A stretch of 51,316 nt of DNA, taken from positions 1 through 51,316 of the forward strand of contig CAZKVD010000003.1 in assembly GCA_964556145.1 (NCBI GenBank), given 5' to 3'. The position numbers and the translations under genes are program-made. The notes beneath the pieces were generated by a model that saw only the letters and a list, made by a program, of their open reading frames with translations, searched no databases and had not been told where the DNA came from. Positions within the stretch are counted from its first letter, which is position 1, and each line of letters opens with the position of its first letter. The DNA is from F1-20-MAGs119 sp964556145 (GTDB lineage Bacteria > Actinomycetota > Acidimicrobiia > Acidimicrobiales > Ilumatobacteraceae). Of this stretch, positions 8,164 through 16,489 are shown in pieces.

Positions 8164-8910
8164 ATGGACGTGACACTGACGGGAAAAGTTGCCCTTGTAA
8201 CGGGTGCATCAAAGGGGATCGGCCTTGCGATCGCCAAATCCCTCGCCGAGAGCGGAGCCAAGGTGATGTTGTCGTCGCGCAAAGAGGAGCAATTGCGTAC
8301 GGCGGCCGCAAGCATCAGCGGTGACACCGAAGTCTTCGCCGCCAATGCAGGAGACCTCGATGCCGCGAGCCGCTGCATCGACGCCACGATCGAACGCTTC
8401 GGGTCCCTCGACGTACTCGTGAACAATGCTGCGACTAATCCGTATTTCGGCAAGACGCTGGGCGTCGACGAGGGCCGTTTCGACAAGACATTCGACGTGA
8501 ACGTGAAGGCTCCATTGTTCTGGTCGAAGATGGCGCACGAGCGCTGGATGAAGGACCACCCCGGTGTCATCCTCAACATTGCGTCGGTCGGCGGGATGCG
8601 TGCCGAGGTTGGCCTCGGTGTTTACAACCTCACCAAAGCGGCACTCATTCACATGACGCGGCAGTTGGCCAGCGAGCTCGGTCCGAGTCGGGTCGTGGGC
8701 ATCGCGCCGGGCCTGGTGAAAACCGATTTCGCGGCGGTGCTGGTCGACAATTTCGGTGAGACGCTCGCCGCCCGTCTTCCGACCAAGCGGTTGGGCGAGC
8801 CCGAGGACATTGCGAATCTCGCCACGTTCCTGGTCAGCGATGCGGCCAGTTGGATTACCGGCGAAACCTACGTAATCGACGGAGGGGCCGGCGTCGCAAG
8901 CGGCGGCTGA
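8164..8910 (+). CDS. short-chain dehydrogenase/reductase
   Basis: A 248-aa classical SDR: nucleotide-binding TGASKGIG at 13-20, NNAA at 87-90, and catalytic S141, Y154 and K158 (YNLTK). A C-terminal ITGETYVIDGGAG block is also present. It resembles FabG-like 3-oxoacyl reductases and DHRS4-like carbonyl reductases; the substrate cannot be assigned. SSRKEE after the second strand suggests NADPH preference. It stands alone between corC and a convergent MFS gene (3-nt gap) and has its own putative leaderless promoter. The acyl carrier protein reductase of fatty acid synthesis is more likely the gene at 36720. Confidence 0.9.
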   Translation: MDVTLTGKVALVTGASKGIGLAIAKSLAESGAKVMLSSRKEEQLRTAAASISGDTEVFAANAGDLDAASRCIDATIERFGSLDVLVNNAATNPYFGKTLGVDEGRFDKTFDVNVKAPLFWSKMAHERWMKDHPGVILNIASVGGMRAEVGLGVYNLTKAALIHMTRQLASELGPSRVVGIAPGLVKTDFAAVLVDNFGETLAARLPTKRLGEPEDIANLATFLVSDAASWITGETYVIDGGAGVASGG

Positions 8911-8913
8911 CGA

Positions 8914-10122
8914 TCACACGCCAAGACGAGCTGCATGCACTGCAATCGGGCGTGAGCCGAGCACGAGGGCGCACACCATGATGATCCCCCCGATGGTGAA
9001 GGGTGCGGCGTAGCCGTGTCCCTTGGCTATGAAGCCGCCGATTGCCGATCCGACCGCGATGAATCCCGTGCCGATGAACCGGTAGGCGGAATTGACGCGT
9101 CCGAAGAGATCGCTCGGAATGATGCGCTGTCGCAGTGACACGGTTGACACGTTCCACACGGTGCCGGCAATCGAAGTGGCCGCAGATGCCGCAACTGCAA
9201 CCGGAACGTTGCGCCAGATTCCCAAGACGAGGCTCGACAAGGCAAAGACTCCGTAGGGCAGAACGATCGTCGCCGATGTGCCCCACCGCGATGCGATCCG
9301 GTCTCCGGTGAGGCCACCGACGATCGACCCGGCGCTCATCACGGCCAAGAGAACGCCGTAACCGCGACCAGTGACGCCGAGTTCGTCGCTTGCGTATTTG
9401 ACAAAAAGTGCCTGACCCATCATCGTCGCCATGTTGCAAATGCCCAGCATCACCGCCATTGCGCGAAGTAGGCGGTGAGCAAAGAGCCAGCGCATCCCCG
9501 CAGCGAGTTGTCTGACAAACGAGGTTGGTTCGCTGACCTGTTCCGGATGTGCCTCAGGGATCGTCGTTTTGATCGAGGCGACCAAGTAAGCCGCAACGCC
9601 GAAAGAGGCGGCATTGACTGCAAAGGGGGTTCCGATTGCCGCAACGAAAGCCCATGCCCCCAATGGAAGACCCAGGAAGGTGTTGCAGACGACCTCTGTT
9701 GCGAACAGACGCCCGTTGGCTCGTTGCAGTTGGTCGGCCGGAACAATCGCAGGCAAGAAGGCCTGCGCGGACATGTCGAAAATCACCTCGCAGACGCCGA
9801 CCAACGTGATGACACCGATCAGAACTCCGATCGAGATCGAACCCGTTGCTGCGAGGGTTGCAATGACCGCAAAGAGGGCACACCGAGCCACGTTGGCCCT
9901 GACCATCAGGGTGCGGCGATCGAGACGGTCGATGACGACACCCAATGGAAGCGACAAGACCAGCCAGGGCAATGTCGCGCCGACGCCGACGAGAGCGATG
10001 AGTCGTGGGTCGTTGGTGAGTGATGCCGCCAACAGCGGACCGGCCGCGGCATCCATTCCGTCTCCGATGTTCGAAATGCCCGAGGCGATCCATTGCCTCT
10101 TGAACGCCGGGGGAAATGTCAC
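8914..10122 (-). CDS. MFS transporter (EntS-like / MFS_3 type)
   Basis: A 402-aa major facilitator with about 11-12 hydrophobic segments. The N-terminal half carries FKRQWIASGISNIGDGM and LVLSLPLGVVIDRLDRRTLM, the loop motif of the EntS/transmembrane secretion effector branch. The second half repeats it as GGLTGDRIASRWG. I start it at GTG 10122, which overlaps the menE stop by 4 nt; the open frame extends to 10641 but that part lies inside menE. It is the distal gene of a menE-MFS operon. The substrate is unknown. The genomic link to menaquinone synthesis may be incidental. Confidence 0.88.
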   Translation of the reverse strand: MTFPPAFKRQWIASGISNIGDGMDAAAGPLLAASLTNDPRLIALVGVGATLPWLVLSLPLGVVIDRLDRRTLMVRANVARCALFAVIATLAATGSISIGVLIGVITLVGVCEVIFDMSAQAFLPAIVPADQLQRANGRLFATEVVCNTFLGLPLGAWAFVAAIGTPFAVNAASFGVAAYLVASIKTTIPEAHPEQVSEPTSFVRQLAAGMRWLFAHRLLRAMAVMLGICNMATMMGQALFVKYASDELGVTGRGYGVLLAVMSAGSIVGGLTGDRIASRWGTSATIVLPYGVFALSSLVLGIWRNVPVAVAASAATSIAGTVWNVSTVSLRQRIIPSDLFGRVNSAYRFIGTGFIAVGSAIGGFIAKGHGYAAPFTIGGIIMVCALVLGSRPIAVHAARLGV

Positions 10123-11243
10123 CCGTTCGACACTAGTTGTTCCACCAGAGCGCGTCGGACGACCTTGCCGAGGAGAGTGCGAGGTAATGCATCGACGAGG
10201 ACCAATTGCCTCGGCGCACAGTAACGAGGGAGATCCCGAGCCACGTGTTCGCGAATCTCTTCGAGTGAAATTTTCTCGTCTGCCTTGACGACCACCCAGG
10301 AAGTGACGCGTTGTCCCCATTCGGGGTCGTCGACCCCGGCAACGGCGCACTCGCTGATTGCGCTGTGGCCGAGCAGCGAGCGCTCGACGGCGTCCGGCCA
10401 CACCTTTTCGCCGCCCGTGACGATCATGTCTCCCCGACGTCCGTCGACTTCGAGCAAATTGTCGACGATGCGGCCGACGTCGTTGGTGTGCAGCCATCCG
10501 TCGGCGTCGATCGGAGAGGGCAAATTGTCGTTGCGATAGCGCGACATCATCATCGGCCCCTTCAGTAGAACCTCGCCATCGTCGGCGATGCGGACCGAGA
10601 CACCCGGTATCGGCCGTCGGTCGTAGACGACGCCACCACATGACTCGGTGAGGCCGTAGGTGACCGTCGTGTTCGGCGGAATAACACTTGGCGGACGAGC
10701 CCCGCCGAGAAGAATGCGCTCGAAAGCCGAGGCATCAATCCGCAGCAGTGCGGTTGCCACCAGTGACACATGCGTCGCGCCGGTTGTTGCCGCCATGGAC
10801 GCGTCGAAACCGTCGTGGATCGTCAAGGTCGCACCCGTGTGCCACGCGCGGGTGAGCACACCGAACCCTCCGATGTGTGACAACGGAAGGCACGCCAGCC
10901 AGTGGGACTCGGCACCGCATCGGAGTGCGGCAGAGCTGGCAAGCGACGCGGAGCGCAGGCCGAAATGCGTGTGGACGATGCCCTTCGGATCTCCCGACGT
11001 CCCGCTGGTCGCAATGACTAGTGCATCAGCGTCCTGCATCGGCTCGCTCTTGCGACCGAGATTGGCTCTGCCGTGGTCGTCGAGAACGGCGTGGACGCCC
11101 AGCGCATCGACGAGGGATTGTTTCGCGGGCCGGGGCAGGCGCTGGTCAACCACGAGAATTGCATTGCCGCTGTCCCATTCGCGACGAACCGCGTCGGCGA
11201 CCTGCATGGTCGATGACAAGTCGAGGGCAACGAGGTCGCGCAC
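10119..11243 (-). CDS. menE: o-succinylbenzoate-CoA ligase (MenE)
   Basis: A compact adenylate-forming enzyme of about 374 aa, in the shorter size range usual for actinobacterial MenE. It activates o-succinylbenzoate to its CoA thioester in menaquinone synthesis. The AMP-binding P-loop ATSGTSGDPKG, the motif TYGLTESCGG, GWLHTNDVGR and the C-terminal PRTLLGKVVRR with the catalytic lysine are all visible. The frame is open from GTG 11249, but I prefer GTG 11243 because a TACGCT box ends 6 nt before it, matching the promoter spacing seen elsewhere in this window. menA is divergent, and menH, menD, menF and menG lie nearby. Confidence 0.9.
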   Translation of the reverse strand: MRDLVALDLSSTMQVADAVRREWDSGNAILVVDQRLPRPAKQSLVDALGVHAVLDDHGRANLGRKSEPMQDADALVIATSGTSGDPKGIVHTHFGLRSASLASSAALRCGAESHWLACLPLSHIGGFGVLTRAWHTGATLTIHDGFDASMAATTGATHVSLVATALLRIDASAFERILLGGARPPSVIPPNTTVTYGLTESCGGVVYDRRPIPGVSVRIADDGEVLLKGPMMMSRYRNDNLPSPIDADGWLHTNDVGRIVDNLLEVDGRRGDMIVTGGEKVWPDAVERSLLGHSAISECAVAGVDDPEWGQRVTSWVVVKADEKISLEEIREHVARDLPRYCAPRQLVLVDALPRTLLGKVVRRALVEQLVSNG

Positions 11244-11249
11244 GGTCAC

Positions 11250-11255
11250 AGCGTA
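11250..11255 (-). promoter_or_regulatory. -10 box TACGCT for menE
   Basis: Read on the minus strand, TACGCT ends 6 nt before GTG 11243. It shares its TA step with the oppositely directed menA box, so the two promoters are back to back. Confidence 0.45.
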
Positions 11256-11259
11256 GGGT
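11254..11259 (+). promoter_or_regulatory. -10 box TAGGGT for menA
   Basis: TAGGGT ends 7 nt before GTG 11267, which would give a leaderless menA mRNA. It overlaps the divergent menE box by two bases. Confidence 0.5.
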
Positions 11260-11266
11260 GGTCGGC

Positions 11267-12130
11267 GTGAATCGATGGATCGCCGGTGCCCGACCGCGCA
11301 CCTTGCCTGCCGCGATTGTCCCTGTGGTCGTTGGTTTGGGCGTCGCAGCCGGTCGTGACAACGTGAACTGGTGGCTGGCTGCCCCCGCCCTTGTCGTCAG
11401 TCTTGCGCTTCAAGTCGGCGTGAACTACGCAAACGATTACAGCGACGGCATCCGCGGTACCGACGACACGCGTGTCGGTCCCTTGCGCCTGGTTGGATCG
11501 GGTTTGGTTGAGCCGGGTCGGGTGAAGCGCGCGGCGCTTGCTTCTTTTTCGGTTGCCGCGGCGGCTGGCCTCGTGATCGCGTTGTCGACTTCGTTGTGGT
11601 TGCTCTTGGTCGGTGTCGCTGCAATCGCAGCGGCATGGTTCTACACCGGAGGAAAGCATCCGTACGGCTATCACGGCCTTGGCGAGGTTTTCGTTTTCGT
11701 TTTCTTCGGCGTCGTGGCGACCGTAGGGTCCACTTTTGCCGTCACCGAATCGCTGCCCAGCCTGGCCTGGTTGGCCAGCATTCCGGTGGGTTGTCTGGCC
11801 TGTGCGCTTCTCGTCGTGAACAACCTTCGTGACATCCCGACCGATGTGGTCTCGGGCAAGCGCACACTTGCCGTGCGTCTCGGAGATGCGCGAACGCGCG
11901 ATTTCTACGGTGTCTTGTGTGGTGTCGCGGCACTGTTCGTGGTCTTGTGCGGAGTCCAGCGCCCGGCCGCGGTTGTGGGGCTCGTGGGGCTCGTCACGGT
12001 GATGCCAGCGTTGCGCATGGTTCGATCGGGTGCCACGGGGCGGGATCTCATTGCCGTCCTCGGTGCCACGGGGCGTGCGCAGCTTCTGTTTGGCATGATG
12101 TTCACGATTGGCCTCGTCATCGGGCGCTGA
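11267..12130 (+). CDS. menA: 1,4-dihydroxy-2-naphthoate polyprenyltransferase (MenA)
   Basis: A 287-aa UbiA-superfamily membrane prenyltransferase that attaches a polyprenyl chain to 1,4-dihydroxy-2-naphthoate to form demethylmenaquinone. The start of the protein (MNRWIAGARPRTLPAA) is the typical MenA N-terminus. The first Asp-rich motif is NYANDYSDGIRGTDD and the second is NNLRDIPTD, with several transmembrane helices between and after. GTG 11267 was chosen because the upstream open frame is antisense to menE and the MenA signature begins exactly here. It diverges from menE across a 23-bp gap and converges on menH with a 3-nt gap. Confidence 0.95.
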   Translation: MNRWIAGARPRTLPAAIVPVVVGLGVAAGRDNVNWWLAAPALVVSLALQVGVNYANDYSDGIRGTDDTRVGPLRLVGSGLVEPGRVKRAALASFSVAAAAGLVIALSTSLWLLLVGVAAIAAAWFYTGGKHPYGYHGLGEVFVFVFFGVVATVGSTFAVTESLPSLAWLASIPVGCLACALLVVNNLRDIPTDVVSGKRTLAVRLGDARTRDFYGVLCGVAALFVVLCGVQRPAAVVGLVGLVTVMPALRMVRSGATGRDLIAVLGATGRAQLLFGMMFTIGLVIGR

Positions 12131-12133
12131 GGC

Positions 12134-12853
12134 TCAGCGAAGGAACACCGACAACAGGGAGCCGAATTCGGAAGACCGCTCGAACGGCACGGCGTGCCCG
12201 GCGCCGGGAAACTCGACGTGCTTCGCGTTCGAGCCGATCAGCTCGGCCATTCGCTTGCCGATTGCAGTGAACTTGGTGTCAAGGGTGCCGGTGACGATGA
12301 GCACGGGCATTTCGAGCTCATGGAGGCGACTCCACAATGGGTCCTGTCGGCCCGTGCCCATCGTCTCGAGGCTCGTGGCGAGGCCTTCTGCAGTGTTTGC
12401 CCTGCGGATCTCGTCAGTATCGGAATTGCGCGGCAGGGACGAGAACATTGGTTGTGAGGTCCACTCGGTGATGAATTCGTCGATACCTATCGCACGAATG
12501 TGATCGGCGAGTCGTGCGTCATCGGCGCGCCGCGCCGCACGCTCGTCCTCGTTGTCGATTCCGGCCGTCGCGCTGCAGAGCACAAGATGAGAAACCGATT
12601 CGGGGTGGGCCAGAGCGAGGTGAAGTGCGACTCGACCGCCCATTGAGTACCCGACGTATGCCGCAGTCGAGAACTCTGCGACGAGGACGTCGGCGGTCGT
12701 TGGAAGATCGGCAACGACATTGCCTGCAATACCGTGACCCGGAAGGTCGGGTGCGTCAATTGGTGCGCGGGTCGATGTCGACTCCATCACCGGCACCCAA
12801 ATTGCTCCCGCTTGGGTGAAGCCGTGCAGAAGGACGATGCGACGAGGAATCAT
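12134..12853 (-). CDS. menH: MenH-like alpha/beta hydrolase (SHCHC synthase)
   Basis: A 239-aa alpha/beta hydrolase with HGFTQAG (oxyanion region, residue 10), DLPGHG at 36-41, nucleophile S70 in GYSMGGR, D192 and H220. The GYSMGGRVALHLAL context and short length match MenH, which eliminates pyruvate from SEPHCHC to give SHCHC. The location among menE, menA, menD and menF supports this, but general hydrolases share the fold. It begins 10 nt after the DsbA-like gene on the same strand and probably shares its transcript. It ends 3 nt from menA on the other strand. Confidence 0.8.
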   Translation of the reverse strand: MIPRRIVLLHGFTQAGAIWVPVMESTSTRAPIDAPDLPGHGIAGNVVADLPTTADVLVAEFSTAAYVGYSMGGRVALHLALAHPESVSHLVLCSATAGIDNEDERAARRADDARLADHIRAIGIDEFITEWTSQPMFSSLPRNSDTDEIRRANTAEGLATSLETMGTGRQDPLWSRLHELEMPVLIVTGTLDTKFTAIGKRMAELIGSNAKHVEFPGAGHAVPFERSSEFGSLLSVFLR

Positions 12854-12863
12854 CGAGCAGTCG

Positions 12864-13526
12864 TCATTCGCCGGCTGCAGCCTTGTCGTGCATCCGCTTC
12901 AGCGCACGGGCAAAGACTTCGACATCCTGGGCGCCGGGTATGGCCCAGCGCCCGTCGATCACGAAAGTCGGTACTGCGGTGATTCCCAGTTCACCGGCTT
13001 CGATGATGTCGCGGCGGACCTCGGCGTCGCCTTCGTCCGAATCGAGCCAGCCACGTGCGGTCTCCGCGGGGATACCCGCGGCCGACGCCGCGTCGAGCAG
13101 AACGTCGTCGTCGGCAACGTTGTAGCCATTCGTGAAGTAGGCCTCGAGCAGGCGTTGCTTCATTGCCCCCTGTGCGGCGGGGCCGAAGTGGGTGAGGGCG
13201 AGGTGCATCATGCGGTGGGCGCGCAGAGTATTGGCACGCACCGCGCGGTCCATGTTGAAAGTGATGCCGGACTCGCGCGCGACGGTGGTCACATGGTCGA
13301 TGATCTTTGCTGCCTTTTCGGGGCCCCCGAACTTGCGTGCGTAGGCATCGAGAACGGGCATGGTTCCCCCGACGGGCGCGCTCGGGTCGAGTTGGAACGG
13401 ACGAAAAGTGACTTCGAGGTCGAGTTCGATACCCTCGTCTGCAAGGCTCTGTACGGCGTCTTCAAAGCGCTTCTTGCCGATGTAACACCATGGGCAAACA
13501 ACATCAGACCAAATCTCCACCAACAT
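12864..13526 (-). CDS. DsbA-family oxidoreductase (FrnE-like)
   Basis: A 220-aa cytosolic thioredoxin-fold protein of the FrnE/2-hydroxychromene isomerase-like branch. The active site is SDVVCPWCYIGKKRFE, with a C-P-W-C redox pair near residues 11-14. A helical insertion follows, and the cis-proline loop is GITAVPTFVIDG. No signal peptide is seen. ATG 13526 was chosen; the open frame continues upstream but is antisense to menD. GTG 13535 is a minor alternative. Its ATG and the menD ATG share two bases within CATG at 13524-13527. It is the first gene of an operon with menH; a role in menaquinone synthesis is not established. Confidence 0.88.
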   Translation of the reverse strand: MLVEIWSDVVCPWCYIGKKRFEDAVQSLADEGIELDLEVTFRPFQLDPSAPVGGTMPVLDAYARKFGGPEKAAKIIDHVTTVARESGITFNMDRAVRANTLRAHRMMHLALTHFGPAAQGAMKQRLLEAYFTNGYNVADDDVLLDAASAAGIPAETARGWLDSDEGDAEVRRDIIEAGELGITAVPTFVIDGRWAIPGAQDVEVFARALKRMHDKAAAGE

Positions 13527-15291
13527 GTCCGACACGATAGACCCACACTCAGTCGCCGATGCACAGGCGAGCTTCTGTTCGACGTTGGTCGACGAATGGG
13601 TGCGTCTCGGTGTCAAGCATGCCTTCGTTGCTCCCGGTTCTCGGTCGACTCCAATGGCCCTTGCTCTCGCGAGCGAACCGAGAATTCGTACCGAGGTCTT
13701 CCTCGATGAACGGGGCGCGGCCTTTGCGGCCCTCGGGTCCGCTTTGGTCAGTGGGGCGCCGGCCGTTGCGCTGTGCACGTCGGGTACTGCTGCAACCCAT
13801 TTCCATGCAGCTGTCGTCGAAGCCCATCTCTCGGCCGTGCCGTTGATCGTCTGTACCGCGGATCGGCCGCCCGAGCTTCGCGACGTCGGTGCGGCTCAAA
13901 CGATCAACCAAACCGAGCTCTACGGTTCGGCCGTCCGTTGGTTCCATGACCCGGGAGTTGCATCGTTCGACGCAGCCCATACGTGGCGGGCGCTGGCCGA
14001 CCACGTCGTGGCGCGGGCCACGGGACCCGTGCCCGGCCCCGTTCATCTGAATCTGCCGTTCCGCGAGCCCTTGGTGGGCTCGGCACGTGTGGTCGCACCC
14101 ACACGAAGCCACGACGGTCCGTGGTCGGGACATCTTCATGCCAAGGCTCTGCTGACCGACTGGGAAATCGACGACCTCGCGCACAGGTTGGTGGGTCGTC
14201 GGGGTGTGATCGTTGCCGGTGACCCGGGTTGCGGTTACGCGATCACGGCGTATGCGGCGGCAGCGACGGTTCTTGCGTCCGTTCTGGATTGGCCTCTGTT
14301 GTCGTGTCCCCGGAGCGGCACGCGCAACGAAGGTGGCAACATCGTCAGTCACTTCGATGGAATCGTCCGCAGTGAATCCGCGGCGAGTGTCCTCCGACCG
14401 GAAGTGGTTCTGCGCCTCGGTGCACCTCCGGCATCAAAGGTGTTGGGTCAGTGGTTGAAGTCGACCAATGCCGAACAGGTCATCGTGCACTCGCCGGGAA
14501 CTTTTCATGATCCCGACCACTTGGTCGATGTACACATCGAAGCCGACGTTGCGAACACGGTCGATCGCCTCTGTTTGGCGGCTTCCCGGTTGAGGACGAA
14601 CGGTGACCCTGCTGACAGCGATACCGGATCATGGGGGTTGCTGTGGCAATCAGCCGAGCGTGCCGCCGAAGCAGTCATTTCATCGACGCTCGATGCCGCC
14701 ACCGGCTTGAGCGACGTTCACGTGGCACGCGAAGTAGCGGCGGCTTCCCGAATCGTTGTCGCCAGTTCATCGATGCCGATCAGGGACATCGAATGGTATG
14801 CGTCGACCGGTGACGGGTTGCTCGTGTATTCAAACCGCGGGGCGAACGGTATCGATGGTGTCATTGCAACGGGGATCGGCGTGGCAACGGAGTTGGGTGC
14901 GGCGACCATCTATCTCGGCGACGTGGCGTTCCTTCACGATGTTTCCTCGTTGGCCTTGTTGGCAAAGCGTGAGCTCGACGTTCGAATCGTCGTCACCAAC
15001 AACGATGGTGGAGCCATTTTCTCCTACCTACCTCAGGCCACTTCCTTGCAGGCCGACACATTTGAGATGCTCTTCGGCACACCGCACGGCCTCGATGTTG
15101 CGGCGATCGCGACTTCTTTCGGGTTGGAGACGAAGCGACCCTCGACGGTCGACGAGATGCAATCAGCGCTCCGACAGTCGGGTCCGTTGGTGATCGTTGT
15201 CGACACCGATCGGGGTGCGAATCACGCCCTTCACGGTGCCTTGAACTCGGCCATCGCCCACGCGGTCGACGCTGCGGTCACGGCCGGATGA
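13525..15291 (+). CDS. menD: SEPHCHC synthase (MenD)
   Basis: A 588-aa ThDP-dependent enzyme that condenses 2-oxoglutarate with isochorismate, the first committed step of menaquinone synthesis. VAPGSRSTPMALALA at about 35 and E62 in LDERGAAF (the ThDP-activating glutamate) are visible, as is a ThDP/Mg motif NNDGG at 492-496 followed by IFSYLP. The domain order PYR, central, PP matches the family. ATG 13525 is the only reasonable start close to the MenD N-terminus, and it overlaps the start codon of the opposite-strand DsbA-like gene. The 3' end overlaps menF by 14 bp, tail to tail. Confidence 0.97.
   Translation: MSDTIDPHSVADAQASFCSTLVDEWVRLGVKHAFVAPGSRSTPMALALASEPRIRTEVFLDERGAAFAALGSALVSGAPAVALCTSGTAATHFHAAVVEAHLSAVPLIVCTADRPPELRDVGAAQTINQTELYGSAVRWFHDPGVASFDAAHTWRALADHVVARATGPVPGPVHLNLPFREPLVGSARVVAPTRSHDGPWSGHLHAKALLTDWEIDDLAHRLVGRRGVIVAGDPGCGYAITAYAAAATVLASVLDWPLLSCPRSGTRNEGGNIVSHFDGIVRSESAASVLRPEVVLRLGAPPASKVLGQWLKSTNAEQVIVHSPGTFHDPDHLVDVHIEADVANTVDRLCLAASRLRTNGDPADSDTGSWGLLWQSAERAAEAVISSTLDAATGLSDVHVAREVAAASRIVVASSSMPIRDIEWYASTGDGLLVYSNRGANGIDGVIATGIGVATELGAATIYLGDVAFLHDVSSLALLAKRELDVRIVVTNNDGGAIFSYLPQATSLQADTFEMLFGTPHGLDVAAIATSFGLETKRPSTVDEMQSALRQSGPLVIVVDTDRGANHALHGALNSAIAHAVDAAVTAG
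13534..13539 (-). promoter_or_regulatory. -10 box TATCGT for the DsbA-like gene
   Basis: On the minus strand TATCGT ends 7 nt before ATG 13526. The box lies inside the first codons of menD on the other strand. Confidence 0.5.
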
Positions 15292-16489
15292 TGGCCGACA
15301 ACATCGCCTGAAACTTGGCCTGGGTTTCCGCCAGTTCAGACTGGGGTTCGCTGTCGGCGACGATTCCTCCGCCGGCGAACAAGCGGGCGGAAAGCCCATC
15401 GCGCGAGATTTCGGCACATCGAATGGTGACTGCGAAGGTTCCGTCACCCGATGCGTCGCACCAACCCACCGCTCCGCCGTACAGGCCCCGATCCATGCCC
15501 TCGACCCGTCGAATGAGATCGACTGCCGATTCACGCGGGTAGCCACCGAGCGCCGGGGTGGGACACAAGAGCCGCGCGATCTCAAGGACGTGCGTCGAGG
15601 AGCTGAGACGGCCCTCGACCCGGGTTCCGAGGTGCTGGACATTTGCGACCGCCACAACCGAAGGCTCGGGTTCCCAGTCGAGATACGAACAAAAGGGCAG
15701 GAGGGTGTCATGAACCATGTCGACGACCACGCGGTGTTCGATTTGGTTCTTGTCACTGGCGACGAGATCGGCAGCGAGTCGTTCATCGGTAGCTGGATCG
15801 CCCGTGCGGGCCGTCGTACCCGCAAGGGGATTGCTGCGAACTGTGTCTCCGACCACTTCGATGAGAAGCTCGGGTGATGCGCCGATCAAGTTGTCGACGC
15901 AGTACCGGTAGCTCGATCCAAACGCAGACTTCAGGCGCAACATGACGGCCCGTACGTCGATCGGCTCGGTACCGACGACGCGGATGTCGCGTGCGATCAC
16001 CGCCTTGGTGATTTCGCCACGTCTTACGGCGTCTCGGGCAGCCACGACCGCTGCGATGTAGGTGTCGATGGATGTGATCGGACCCACCGTGAACTCCGAA
16101 GCCCGAACTGCTGGTGCCGCGAGTTTGGCCGAGATTGTTCCGCGCAGGCGCTCGAGTTCCCCTTCGGAGGTTCCCTGCTCATCACCCACGACGACGAGAT
16201 GCGCTGTTCCGTCGCCGGGTTTGACCACGGTGACCTGTGGAACAACGAAACGACCGACGGATGTCGGCAGAAACGGCAACGTGCCGATGGCGACGGGAGG
16301 CCGATGTCCAGCCGCCCGGTCGATGCTGCGCAGTAATTCGGCGATCCGGTCGGAGGTGGCCGAAATTGCCGATCCACGACCCGCAACGCCGACTCCGTCG
16401 CGAACGAACAGCAATCCGTCGCCCGACGCGAGGTCGTTCAGGTCGATGGCCGGATCGATTGCGATGCTGCGACAACGCAGGTCGCTCAT
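15278..16489 (-). CDS. menF: isochorismate synthase (MenF)
   Basis: A 403-aa chorismate-binding enzyme that makes isochorismate for MenD. GEITKAVIARDI, SSYRYCVDNLIGASPELL, SDKNQIEHRVVVDMV, CPTPALGGYPRE and GLYGGAVGW, in that order, are the standard MST-family blocks. ATG 16489 overlaps the menG stop by 4 nt (ATGA), so menG-menF is an operon. The frame remains open to 18115 on this strand, but that upstream part has no protein-like character and is antisense to other genes. Siderophore-type isochorismate synthases share the fold; the menaquinone context favours MenF. Confidence 0.93.
   Translation of the reverse strand: MSDLRCRSIAIDPAIDLNDLASGDGLLFVRDGVGVAGRGSAISATSDRIAELLRSIDRAAGHRPPVAIGTLPFLPTSVGRFVVPQVTVVKPGDGTAHLVVVGDEQGTSEGELERLRGTISAKLAAPAVRASEFTVGPITSIDTYIAAVVAARDAVRRGEITKAVIARDIRVVGTEPIDVRAVMLRLKSAFGSSYRYCVDNLIGASPELLIEVVGDTVRSNPLAGTTARTGDPATDERLAADLVASDKNQIEHRVVVDMVHDTLLPFCSYLDWEPEPSVVAVANVQHLGTRVEGRLSSSTHVLEIARLLCPTPALGGYPRESAVDLIRRVEGMDRGLYGGAVGWCDASGDGTFAVTIRCAEISRDGLSARLFAGGGIVADSEPQSELAETQAKFQAMLSAIIRP

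Noticed and set aside
10123..10641. N-terminal extension of the MFS transporter frame
   Set aside because: It lies wholly inside menE on the same strand in another frame and has shadow-like composition; the transporter starts at GTG 10122, coupled to the menE stop.
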